Of a DNA stretch of 6,492 nt, positions 1 through 5,697 are shown in pieces. Source of the stretch: JADLGL01 sp964611195 (GTDB lineage: Bacteria > Pseudomonadota > Alphaproteobacteria > Rhizobiales > Kaistiaceae); assembly GCA_964611195.1 (NCBI GenBank), contig CAZSXA010000136.1, positions 1-6,492 of the forward strand, read 5' to 3'. How positions within the stretch are numbered: the first letter of the stretch is position 1; the number at the start of each line of letters is the position of its first letter. Position numbers and translations under genes: made by a program. The notes below the pieces were generated by a model, which saw only the letters and a list, made by a program, of their open reading frames with translations, was not told where the DNA came from and ran no database searches.

Positions 1-1142
1 AGGGCGCTCACCTCCGGAGTCGCGCGGCCTTCGGCGATCTCCTGGCGGATGTCGGCGGCGACTTCCTCAAGCGGCGGGACGTCGCCTTCGATGACTTCGG
101 AGACGTGCACAAGCGTCGCTCCGGAGCGGCCTTCGACGATCTCGGTACCGCCTTCCTCCATCGCGAAGGCAGCTTCGGCGACGGCCGGATCGAACAGGCC
201 GGTGCGAGCGACCGTGCCGAGGCTGGTCGGGGCAATCTCACCGTCGGCGACGAGTTCCTCGTAGGTCGAACCCGCCGCCAGCAGATCGGCAATTCGATTG
301 GCCTCGTCGCGGGTGGCGAAGATGAGCTGCGAGACGGTCCGCTGCTCTGGCGTACCGAGCTCGGCGCGCCTGTCCTCATAGGCGGCCGCTACCTCCTCGT
401 CGGTGACGTTCTCCGGCTCGGCGAGCCGGGCCGGCGTGACCTCGAGGAGATCGACCGTGCGAAGCTCAGGGGCCTGCCAGCGACCGGCATTGTCCTGGAA
501 GAACGCGTTCAGTTCCTCCTCGCTCGGCTCGGCATTGCCGGCATCGTCGAGGAGGTCGGGTCCGAGGATCGCGTAGTTGACGACGCGCTCCTCCAGGAAA
601 AAGGATTCAAGCAAGTCGGCGTAGGCGGGGGGAAGCGGCGTCTCGGGCGAAACGACCGCGCGGGCGATCTGGCTCCGGAGCACCTGCTGACGTTCTTCCT
701 CGATCAGGTCGTCCTGGGTCAGGCCCGTGGAGCGAAGGTAGTTGTCGAGAACGGTCTGATTGAACTGGCCGTCGGAGGTCTGGAACCGCGGCTGGCGGGC
801 GATTTCAAGCGCAACCGCTTCGTCGGAGACGCCGAGCCCGAGATTCTCGATGCGGTCGTCGAGGGCAGCGCGCTGAAGCATGTCGCCCAGCACGGCCCCA
901 GGGAGCCCCGCGGCGGCGGCCTGAGCTGGCGAGACGAACTGGCCGGCCTGCGCATACTGGTTCAGCGTCGCCTGATAGGCGTCGGCGAACTCCTGGACGC
1001 CGATTTCCTGGGAGCCGACGCGGGCGACATTGTTCTCCCGGCCGGTGAAGCTCAAGCCGAAGGCGAGCAGGCCGATGATGAGCAGGCCGAAGACAATGAG
1101 GCCTATCGGCGAAGCCGCAAACGATCTCAGGCTATTGAGCAT
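1..1142 (-). CDS. ppiD: PpiD-like periplasmic chaperone (SurA_N/parvulin-type), 3' end cut off by window edge
   Basis: PpiD is an inner-membrane-anchored periplasmic folding factor that sits beside the Sec translocon and holds newly exported proteins. The visible 380 residues start MLNSLRSFAASPIGLIVFGL. They contain one N-terminal membrane segment (about 12-33), then a SurA_N-like helical domain (about 38-190), then a divergent parvulin domain (about 265-350). Family members are roughly 620-640 residues, so about 250 C-terminal residues lie off the left edge. The ATG at 1142 is secure: an in-frame TGA lies directly upstream (1145-1143) and a GAGGA ribosome-binding site ends 4 bases before the ATG. 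The parvulin domain lacks the usual histidines: Q272 stands where an ARHILV-type motif has His, and T343 where a GYHI-type motif has His. The domain is therefore probably not a working isomerase. Known for the family: the E. coli PpiD parvulin domain is inactive. The gene is divergent from tpiA, an arrangement I know from other Alphaproteobacteria. Confidence 0.9.
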   Translation of the reverse strand, partial: MLNSLRSFAASPIGLIVFGLLIIGLLAFGLSFTGRENNVARVGSQEIGVQEFADAYQATLNQYAQAGQFVSPAQAAAAGLPGAVLGDMLQRAALDDRIENLGLGVSDEAVALEIARQPRFQTSDGQFNQTVLDNYLRSTGLTQDDLIEEERQQVLRSQIARAVVSPETPLPPAYADLLESFFLEERVVNYAILGPDLLDDAGNAEPSEEELNAFFQDNAGRWQAPELRTVDLLEVTPARLAEPENVTDEEVAAAYEDRRAELGTPEQRTVSQLIFATRDEANRIADLLAAGSTYEELVADGEIAPTSLGTVARTGLFDPAVAEAAFAMEEGGTEIVEGRSGATLVHVSEVIEGDVPPLEEVAADIRQEIAEGRATPEVSA

Positions 1143-1187
1143 TCAGTCCTCGCTGGGCCGCGGGGCGGCTGTTTGAAGAGCGCGCGG

Positions 1188-1216
1188 ATCATATGAACGG
1201 CCTCTGGTCGCGGCAA
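1188..1216 (-). promoter_or_regulatory. Putative sigma-70-type promoter for ppiD
   Basis: On the minus strand a -35 box TTGCCG (1216-1211, preceded by C, giving the alphaproteobacterial-style CTTGCC) is separated by exactly 17 bp from a -10 box TATGAT (1193-1188), which matches TATAAT at 5 of 6 positions. Transcription would start near 1181, giving a leader of about 39 nt before the ppiD ATG at 1142. The boxes and spacing are seen directly; promoter activity is inferred. Confidence 0.5.
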
Positions 1217-1323
1217 GGCGAAGATTTCGCGGCCACAACACCCCGGTTTCGGGTCCGTTCGGGCCACTTGTGCCGCCGTGTTTTTTTGATAGGCCTGCGC
1301 GGCACCAGCGGGTGGGTGACGGC

Positions 1324-1350
1324 CGATCCGCGCGAAACGCGAGAGGATCG
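1324..1350 (+). promoter_or_regulatory. tpiA leader hairpin overlapping the ribosome-binding site
   Basis: CGATCC (1324-1329) pairs with GGATCG (1345-1350), and inside it CGCG (1331-1334) pairs with CGCG (1338-1341) around an AAA loop, leaving a small internal loop (G1330 against A1342-A1344). The likely tpiA Shine-Dalgarno GAGAGG (1341-1346, 10 bases before the ATG at 1357) lies in the 3' arm, with three of its six bases paired. This could damp translation, but stems of this size also occur by chance in GC-rich DNA. Confidence 0.35.
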
Positions 1351-1356
1351 ACAGGT

Positions 1357-2106
1357 ATGGCGTCCATCAAGTCGCTCGTTGCCGGAAATTGGAAGATGAA
1401 CGGCTCCAAGGCCAGTCTCGTCGAAATCGAGACCGTGCGGGATGCGGTCAAGGCCGAGACCGATGTCGAGGTCGCTGTCTGCCCGCCGGCGACACTGATC
1501 TCGCGCGCTTCGGTGATCCTCTCCAGTTCGGCGATCCGAGTCGGGGGGCAGGATTGCCATGCTGCCGCGAGCGGCGCGCATACCGGCGACATCGCCGCCG
1601 AGATGCTGGCCGATGCCGGCGCCGAGATGGTCATCGTCGGCCATTCCGAGCGCCGCGCCGATCACGGCGAGGACGACGCCACGGTCCGCTCCAAGGCCGA
1701 GGCGGCCTGGCGCGCCGGTCTCACCGCTATCCTCTGCGTCGGCGAGAGCGAGGAGGAGCGCCGCGCCGGCAACGAACTCAAGGTGGTCGAGGGGCAGCTC
1801 TCAGGCTCGGTTCCCGACGGGGCGACGCCTGCGAATCTCGTGATCGCCTATGAGCCGGTCTGGGCCATCGGCACCGGCCTGACGCCGACGGGGGATGACA
1901 TCCGCGCCATGCATGCCCACATCAGGGCCGAACTCGGCAAGCGGTTCGGCGCCGACGCGGAAGGGATTCGCATCCTCTACGGCGGTTCGGTCAAACCGGA
2001 CAATGCGGCCGAGATTTTTGCCGTCGAGGGCGTCAATGGGGCGCTTGTCGGCGGCGCAAGCCTCAAAGCGGCCGACTTCATGGCCATCATCAACGCCGCG
2101 CAATAG
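1357..2106 (+). CDS. tpiA: Triose-phosphate isomerase
   Basis: This cytoplasmic enzyme interconverts dihydroxyacetone phosphate and glyceraldehyde 3-phosphate in glycolysis and gluconeogenesis (EC 5.3.1.1). The 249-residue product has the usual TIM-barrel length and every catalytic motif: AGNWKMNG near the N-terminus (N11 and catalytic K13), VGHSERR (electrophile H96), AYEPVWAIGTG (base E166 and the flexible lid loop), and YGGSV (208-212, phosphate binding). I chose the ATG at 1357 because the protein then begins MASIKSLVAGNWKMNG, as expected for the family. An upstream in-frame ATG at 1270 would only add about 29 Arg-rich residues with no family likeness. GAGAGG (1341-1346) is the likely ribosome-binding site, partly inside a hairpin. 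I found no convincing promoter on this strand in 1143-1356, apart from a T7 run (1281-1287) with no fitting -35 and -10 pair. It leads the tpiA-secG-pyrG-kdsA run. Confidence 0.97.
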   Translation: MASIKSLVAGNWKMNGSKASLVEIETVRDAVKAETDVEVAVCPPATLISRASVILSSSAIRVGGQDCHAAASGAHTGDIAAEMLADAGAEMVIVGHSERRADHGEDDATVRSKAEAAWRAGLTAILCVGESEEERRAGNELKVVEGQLSGSVPDGATPANLVIAYEPVWAIGTGLTPTGDDIRAMHAHIRAELGKRFGADAEGIRILYGGSVKPDNAAEIFAVEGVNGALVGGASLKAADFMAIINAAQ

Positions 2107-2182
2107 TCGCTTCGGCTGGTAGCGCGGTCGCAGCGCTTGGTGTAGAAGCCGCGCCGAACCCTGCCTCGGCCGACCGGGAACC

Positions 2183-2665
2183 ATGGAAACAGTCGTCCTC
2201 GTCATTCACCTGATGCTGGTTGCGGCCATGATCGCGATCATCCTGATGCAGCGCTCCGAAGGCGGTGCGTTGGGGATCGGCGGCGGCGGCAATTTCATGG
2301 CCGCCCGCGGCACCGGCAACATCCTTACCCGAACGACGACGATCCTCGCCGCCGGCTTCTTCCTGACCTCGATCGCGCTCACCTTCATTGCGCGGAACGA
2401 TGCCTCCGATTCCGGGCTGTTCGAGAACCTTCCCGCCAACCAGATCAACGAGAACGCTGCCGAAGACCGACCGGAAGGCGGCGTTCTGAACCTCCTTGGC
2501 GGCGGCGCCGAGGATACGCCTGCCGTGCCCGACGATGCCGGCGATGGCGCGGCGGCCCCTGACGAAGGCGGGGATGCGGGCGATCCGATCGCCATCCCGG
2601 GCGATGCCGGAGAAGGCGGCGCCGGAGACGGCGGCGCAGCCCCGGTTGTGATTCCGAATAATTAG
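2183..2665 (+). CDS. secG: Preprotein translocase subunit SecG with long acidic tail
   Basis: SecG is the small, non-essential subunit of the SecYEG channel in the inner membrane and aids SecA-driven export. The 160-residue product has two membrane segments (about 4-22 and 51-70). They flank the conserved cytoplasmic loop with LMQRSEGGALGIGGGG (21-36), the family signature. E. coli SecG is about 110 residues. The extra length here is a C-terminal tail of about 90 residues rich in Gly, Ala, Asp and Pro. From residue 97 to the end it has 13 acidic residues and no Lys, Arg or His. With the usual topology this tail is periplasmic. Such tails are common in alphaproteobacterial SecG, but their role is unknown to me. 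The ATG at 2183 has only a weak, close GGGAA (2176-2180). tpiA ends 76 bp upstream and pyrG starts 73 bp downstream. Confidence 0.93.
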   Translation: METVVLVIHLMLVAAMIAIILMQRSEGGALGIGGGGNFMAARGTGNILTRTTTILAAGFFLTSIALTFIARNDASDSGLFENLPANQINENAAEDRPEGGVLNLLGGGAEDTPAVPDDAGDGAAAPDEGGDAGDPIAIPGDAGEGGAGDGGAAPVVIPNN

Positions 2666-2695
2666 CCGCCGAGGGTTTTTCCGCGCTGTGGCGAT

Positions 2696-2727
2696 TTAGA
2701 GCGTTTCCCTCACTGGGAATCGTCTAA
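2696..2727. repeat. Imperfect palindrome in the secG-pyrG gap, candidate dispersed repeat
   Basis: TTAGA (2696-2700) pairs with TCTAA (2723-2727), CG (2702-2703) with CG (2721-2722), and TTCCC (2705-2709) with GGGAA (2715-2719) around a TCACT loop. That makes 12 base pairs with one bulge (G2701) and one T-T mismatch. The pattern, TTAGAG plus a TTTCCC-type arm ending in TCTAA, resembles short palindromes I recall as scattered between genes in Hyphomicrobiales. It ends 3 bases before the pyrG ribosome-binding site (GAGGG, 2731-2735), so it might also affect pyrG translation or mRNA stability. No T-run follows, so it is not a classic terminator. Confidence 0.5.
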
Positions 2728-2738
2728 GATGAGGGCCC

Positions 2739-4367
2739 ATGGCGCGGTATATCTTCATCACCGGCGGCGTGGTCTCCTCACTCGGCAAGGGCATCGCATC
2801 CGCAGCGCTCGGGGCGCTTCTGGAAGCCCGGGGCTATCGGGTCCGGCTACGGAAGCTCGATCCCTATCTCAACGTCGATCCGGGGACGATGAGCCCCTAT
2901 CAGCACGGCGAGGTGTACGTCACCGACGACGGCGCCGAGACGGACCTCGATCTCGGTCACTATGAGCGCTTCACCGGCCGCCCGGCGAACCGGATGGACA
3001 ACATCACCACCGGCCGCATCTATCAGGAGATCATTGCCCGCGAGCGCCGCGGCGACTACCTCGGCGGCACCGTCCAGGTCGTCCCGCACGTCACCGACGC
3101 CATCAAGGCGTTTGTCGGGGAGGGAAATGACGGCTTCGATTTCGTGCTTTGCGAGATCGGCGGCACCGTCGGCGACATCGAGGGCCTGCCGTTCTTCGAG
3201 GCAATCCGCCAGTTCGCCAATGAGGTCCCGCGCGACCACGCCGCCTTCGTCCATCTGACGCTGGTGCCGTTCATCCCGTCGGCGGGCGAACTCAAGACCA
3301 AGCCGACGCAGCACTCGGTCAAGGAACTCCGCTCGATCGGCATCCAGCCTAACGTTCTCCTGGTTCGCTCCGATCGGCCGATTCCGGCCGAGGAGCGGCG
3401 GAAGCTGTCGCTGTTCACGAATGTCCGGCCGTCGGCGGTCATCCAGGCGCTCGACGCGCCCAACATCTATGACGTACCGGCAGCCTATCACGCCGAGGGG
3501 CTGGATACGGAGGTGCTTGCCGCGCTGGCCGTTACCGATGCGCCCGAGCCCGACCTAAGCCGCTGGGATTCGATCAGCCACGCGATCCATCACCCGGAAG
3601 GCGAGGTGACGATCGCGCTCATCGGCAAGTACACGGTGCTGAAGGACGCCTACAAATCGCTCGTCGAGGCGCTGCACCATGGCGGCATCGCCAACAATGT
3701 CCGGGTCAATGTCGAGTGGATCGAGTCGGAGGTGTTCGAGGAGGAGGATCCGGCACCGCGGCTGGAATCCGTCGACGGCATCCTCGTCCCGGGCGGCTTT
3801 GGCGAGCGCGGATCGGAGGGGAAGATCGAGGCGGCGCGCTTTGCCCGCATCCATGACATTCCCTATTTCGGCATCTGCTTCGGCATGCAGATGGCCGTGA
3901 TCGAAGCGGCGCGGAACCTCGCCGGAATCGAGAAGGCGAACTCCTCCGAGTTCGGGGAAACCCCTGATCCGGTGGTCGGCCTGATGACCGAATGGCTTCG
4001 TGGCAACATGCTTGAGAAACGCGCCGCGGCCGGCGATCTCGGCGGCACGATGCGGCTTGGCGCCTATCCTGCGGTTCTGGAGAAGGGTAGTCGCATCGCC
4101 GAGATTTACGACGCTGCGGAGATCGCGGAGCGGCATCGCCACCGATACGAGGTCAATATCGACTACCGCGATCGGCTGGAGGCGACGGGCCTTCGCTTCT
4201 GTGCGATGTCACCGGATGGCGTTCTTCCCGAGGCAATCGAGTATCCGGACCACTCCTGGTTCATCGGCGTCCAGTACCATCCGGAGCTCTTGTCGCGCCC
4301 CTTCGCGCCGCATCCGTTGTTCGCTTCATTCATCGCTGCGGCCAAAGAACAGAGCCGGCTCGTGTAG
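2739..4367 (+). CDS. pyrG: CTP synthase (glutamine-hydrolysing)
   Basis: CTP synthase aminates UTP to CTP using ATP and ammonia released from glutamine (EC 6.3.4.2), the last step of pyrimidine nucleotide synthesis. The 542-residue length is typical. The N-terminal amidoligase domain (about 1-268) shows YIFITGGVVSSLGKG with P-loop K17, KLDPYLNVDPGTMSP, DGAETDLDLGHYERF with metal ligand D71, EIGGTVGDIEG with E139, and KTKPTQHSVKELRSIGIQPN. The C-terminal class I glutaminase (about 290-540) shows the oxyanion loop VPGGFGERG, nucleophile C380 in YFGICFGMQ, and the H514/E516 pair in GVQYHPELL. All catalytic residues are present. The ATG at 2739 gives the standard MARYIFITGG start, with GAGGG 3 bases upstream. 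CTP is also the activating nucleotide for Kdo, the sugar acid pathway served by the next gene, kdsA, 32 bp downstream. I see no sign of the initiation-based pyrG attenuation of Gram-positives. Confidence 0.98.
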   Translation: MARYIFITGGVVSSLGKGIASAALGALLEARGYRVRLRKLDPYLNVDPGTMSPYQHGEVYVTDDGAETDLDLGHYERFTGRPANRMDNITTGRIYQEIIARERRGDYLGGTVQVVPHVTDAIKAFVGEGNDGFDFVLCEIGGTVGDIEGLPFFEAIRQFANEVPRDHAAFVHLTLVPFIPSAGELKTKPTQHSVKELRSIGIQPNVLLVRSDRPIPAEERRKLSLFTNVRPSAVIQALDAPNIYDVPAAYHAEGLDTEVLAALAVTDAPEPDLSRWDSISHAIHHPEGEVTIALIGKYTVLKDAYKSLVEALHHGGIANNVRVNVEWIESEVFEEEDPAPRLESVDGILVPGGFGERGSEGKIEAARFARIHDIPYFGICFGMQMAVIEAARNLAGIEKANSSEFGETPDPVVGLMTEWLRGNMLEKRAAAGDLGGTMRLGAYPAVLEKGSRIAEIYDAAEIAERHRHRYEVNIDYRDRLEATGLRFCAMSPDGVLPEAIEYPDHSWFIGVQYHPELLSRPFAPHPLFASFIAAAKEQSRLV

Positions 4368-4399
4368 CGATGGCTGGCGCGCGTGGATAGGCTGTTCGA

Positions 4400-5242
4400 A
4401 TGACATCGCCCGGCTCGACACACGCTGAAGTCGTCATAGGGGCGGCGCGGTTCGGAAACCGGCTGCCGCTGGCGTTGATTGCCGGGCCATGCCAGCTCGA
4501 AAGCCGTGGCCATGCCTTCGAGATGGCCGGGCGGCTGAAGGAAATGACGAACGCTCTCGGCATTCCCTTCGTTTTCAAGACCTCGTTCGACAAGGCCAAT
4601 AGAACCAGCGTTTCCGGCCAGCGTGGCGTCGGCCTCGAAGCGGCGCTGCCGATCTTTGCCGACCTTCGCGCCGAGCTCAATGTGCCGGTGCTCACCGACG
4701 TCCATCTGCCCGAGCAGTGCGAGCCGGTCGCAGAGGTCGTCGACTGTCTGCAGATCCCCGCGTTCCTCTGTCGTCAGACCGATCTGCTGCTGGCGGCTGG
4801 CGCCACCGGAAAGCCGGTCAACGTCAAGAAGGGTCAGTTTCTGGCGCCGTGGGACATGCGGCCCGTCCTCGGCAAGCTGACCGCCGGCGGATGCCATGAC
4901 GTGCTCCTCACCGAGCGCGGGGCGAGCTTCGGGTACAACACGCTGATCAGCGACATGCGGTCGCTGCCGATCATGGCCGAACTTGGGGCGCCGGTGATCT
5001 TCGACGCCACGCATTCGGTCCAGCAGCCGGGCGGGCAGGGGAGCTCGACCGGCGGCGAACGGCGTTTCGTGCCGGTACTGGCGCGAGCGGCGGTGGCGGT
5101 CGGCGTCGCCGGCGTCTTCATCGAGACGCACGAGGATCCCGACAACGCGCCGTCGGACGGGCCGAACATGGTGCCGCTCGACGAGATGCCGGCGCTGGTC
5201 GAGCAGCTGATGGCGTTCGACCGCGTGGCGAAGGGCCGCTAG
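4400..5242 (+). CDS. kdsA: 3-deoxy-8-phosphooctulonate (Kdo-8-P) synthase, metal-type
   Basis: KdsA condenses phosphoenolpyruvate with arabinose 5-phosphate to give Kdo 8-phosphate (EC 2.5.1.55), the committed step to the Kdo of lipopolysaccharide inner core. The 280-residue TIM-barrel protein shows IAGPCQLES (27-35), FKTSFDKANRTS (59-70), QIPAFLCRQTDLL (118-130), NVKKGQFLAPWDM (141-153), FDATHSVQQPGG (201-212) and FIETHEDPDNAPSDGPN (240-256). C31, H205, E242 and D253 match the four metal ligands of the metal-dependent class (as in Aquifex); E. coli KdsA has Asn at the Cys position. I therefore infer a metal-requiring enzyme. A GGATAGG (4385-4391) lies 8 bases before the ATG. The gap to pyrG is 32 bp, which suits co-transcription. 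The stop overlaps the queF stop on the other strand. The eno gene, which I expect after kdsA in many relatives, is not here. Confidence 0.97.
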   Translation: MTSPGSTHAEVVIGAARFGNRLPLALIAGPCQLESRGHAFEMAGRLKEMTNALGIPFVFKTSFDKANRTSVSGQRGVGLEAALPIFADLRAELNVPVLTDVHLPEQCEPVAEVVDCLQIPAFLCRQTDLLLAAGATGKPVNVKKGQFLAPWDMRPVLGKLTAGGCHDVLLTERGASFGYNTLISDMRSLPIMAELGAPVIFDATHSVQQPGGQGSSTGGERRFVPVLARAAVAVGVAGVFIETHEDPDNAPSDGPNMVPLDEMPALVEQLMAFDRVAKGR

Positions 5243-5688
5243 CGCCCGCGATAGGGCGCGATGCCCGGGTCGGTCAGCCAGATGCCGTCCGGCGGCGATC
5301 CGGTCTGCCAAAAGACGTCGATCGGGATACCGCCGCGCGGGTTCCAGTAGCCGCCGATCCTCAGCCATTTGGGGTCGAGCAGGTCCGCAATCCGCTTGCC
5401 GATGCCGACCGTGACGTCCTCGTGGAAGGCGCCGTGATTGCGGAAGGCGGCGAGATAGAGTTTCAGCGACTTCGATTCCAGGAGCCAGGCGCCCGGCACA
5501 TAGTCGATCACCAGGATGCCGAAATCGGGCTGGCCGGTGACCGGGCAGAGCGACGTGAACTCCGGCGCGGTGAAGCGCGCCACGAAATCCGTGTCGGCAT
5601 GCGGATTGGGAACGCGGTCGAGAGTGGCGTCTTCCGGGCGGTCAGGGATTGCCGCCGGCCGGCCGAGCTGCGGTTCGGTGTCGCTCAT
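5239..5688 (-). CDS. queF: NADPH-dependent preQ0 reductase (7-cyano-7-deazaguanine reductase), single-domain type
   Basis: QueF reduces the nitrile of preQ0 to the amine of preQ1 with two NADPH (EC 1.7.1.13), a late cytoplasmic step of queuosine synthesis before insertion into tRNA. The 149-residue product is the short, single T-fold type (as in Bacillus), not the long two-domain E. coli type. Catalytic C48 and D55 lie in EFTSLCPVTGQPDFG (43-57), with the same 7-residue spacing as Cys55/Asp62 in B. subtilis. The QueF motif ESKSLKLY (71-78) precedes FRNHGAFHE (82-90), whose H89 and E90 sit at the substrate-binding positions. The C-terminus is APYRGR. The ATG at 5688 is preceded closely by GAGG. 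It starts 9 bp after the end of the DUF1835-like gene, so the two are probably co-transcribed from a promoter outside the window. Its TAG stop overlaps the kdsA stop in CTAG. Confidence 0.97.
   Translation of the reverse strand: MSDTEPQLGRPAAIPDRPEDATLDRVPNPHADTDFVARFTAPEFTSLCPVTGQPDFGILVIDYVPGAWLLESKSLKLYLAAFRNHGAFHEDVTVGIGKRIADLLDPKWLRIGGYWNPRGGIPIDVFWQTGSPPDGIWLTDPGIAPYRGR
5242..5259. terminator. Possible hairpin terminator at the kdsA/queF convergence (no T-run)
   Basis: GCGCCC (5242-5247) and GGGCGC (5254-5259) form a perfect 6-bp GC stem with a 6-base loop, starting at the last base of the kdsA stop codon and lying inside the final codons of queF. Its position fits a two-way stop between convergent genes. 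No run of T follows on either strand, and its sequence is also constrained by queF coding, so intrinsic termination is unproven. Confidence 0.25.
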
Positions 5689-5697
5689 CGCCTCGCT

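Noticed and set aside
105..1196. A 363-codon plus-strand open frame antisense to ppiD.
   Set aside because: It lies opposite ppiD, which has a clear membrane anchor and family motifs. The frame's Arg/Gly/Glu-rich product shows no recognisable motif and is a typical high-GC antisense shadow.
1270..1356. Upstream in-frame ATG extending tpiA by 29 residues.
   Set aside because: The added stretch is Arg-rich and unlike any isomerase N-terminus. The ATG at 1357 gives the standard start and has a better placed ribosome-binding site.
2120..2148. A -10-like TAGAAG (2143-2148) that might give secG its own promoter.
   Set aside because: No -35-like sequence sits 16-18 bp upstream, and the match is only 4 of 6.
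2630..2680. Possible intrinsic terminator after secG: GGCGGC (2630-2635) with GCCGCC (2665-2670), then TTTTT (2676-2680).
   Set aside because: The loop would be 29 bases, the T-run is five bases further on after GAGGG, and half the stem is secG coding sequence. It is too weak to call.
2729..2965. ATG at 2729, ten bases before the pyrG start, opening a 78-codon frame.
   Set aside because: It is out of frame with pyrG and its product is an Arg-rich shadow. The bases around it serve as the pyrG ribosome-binding site.
4163..5368. A 401-codon minus-strand open frame opposite the 3' end of pyrG and all of kdsA.
   Set aside because: Product is Arg/Asp/His-rich with no motif; both genes on the other strand are fully conserved enzymes.
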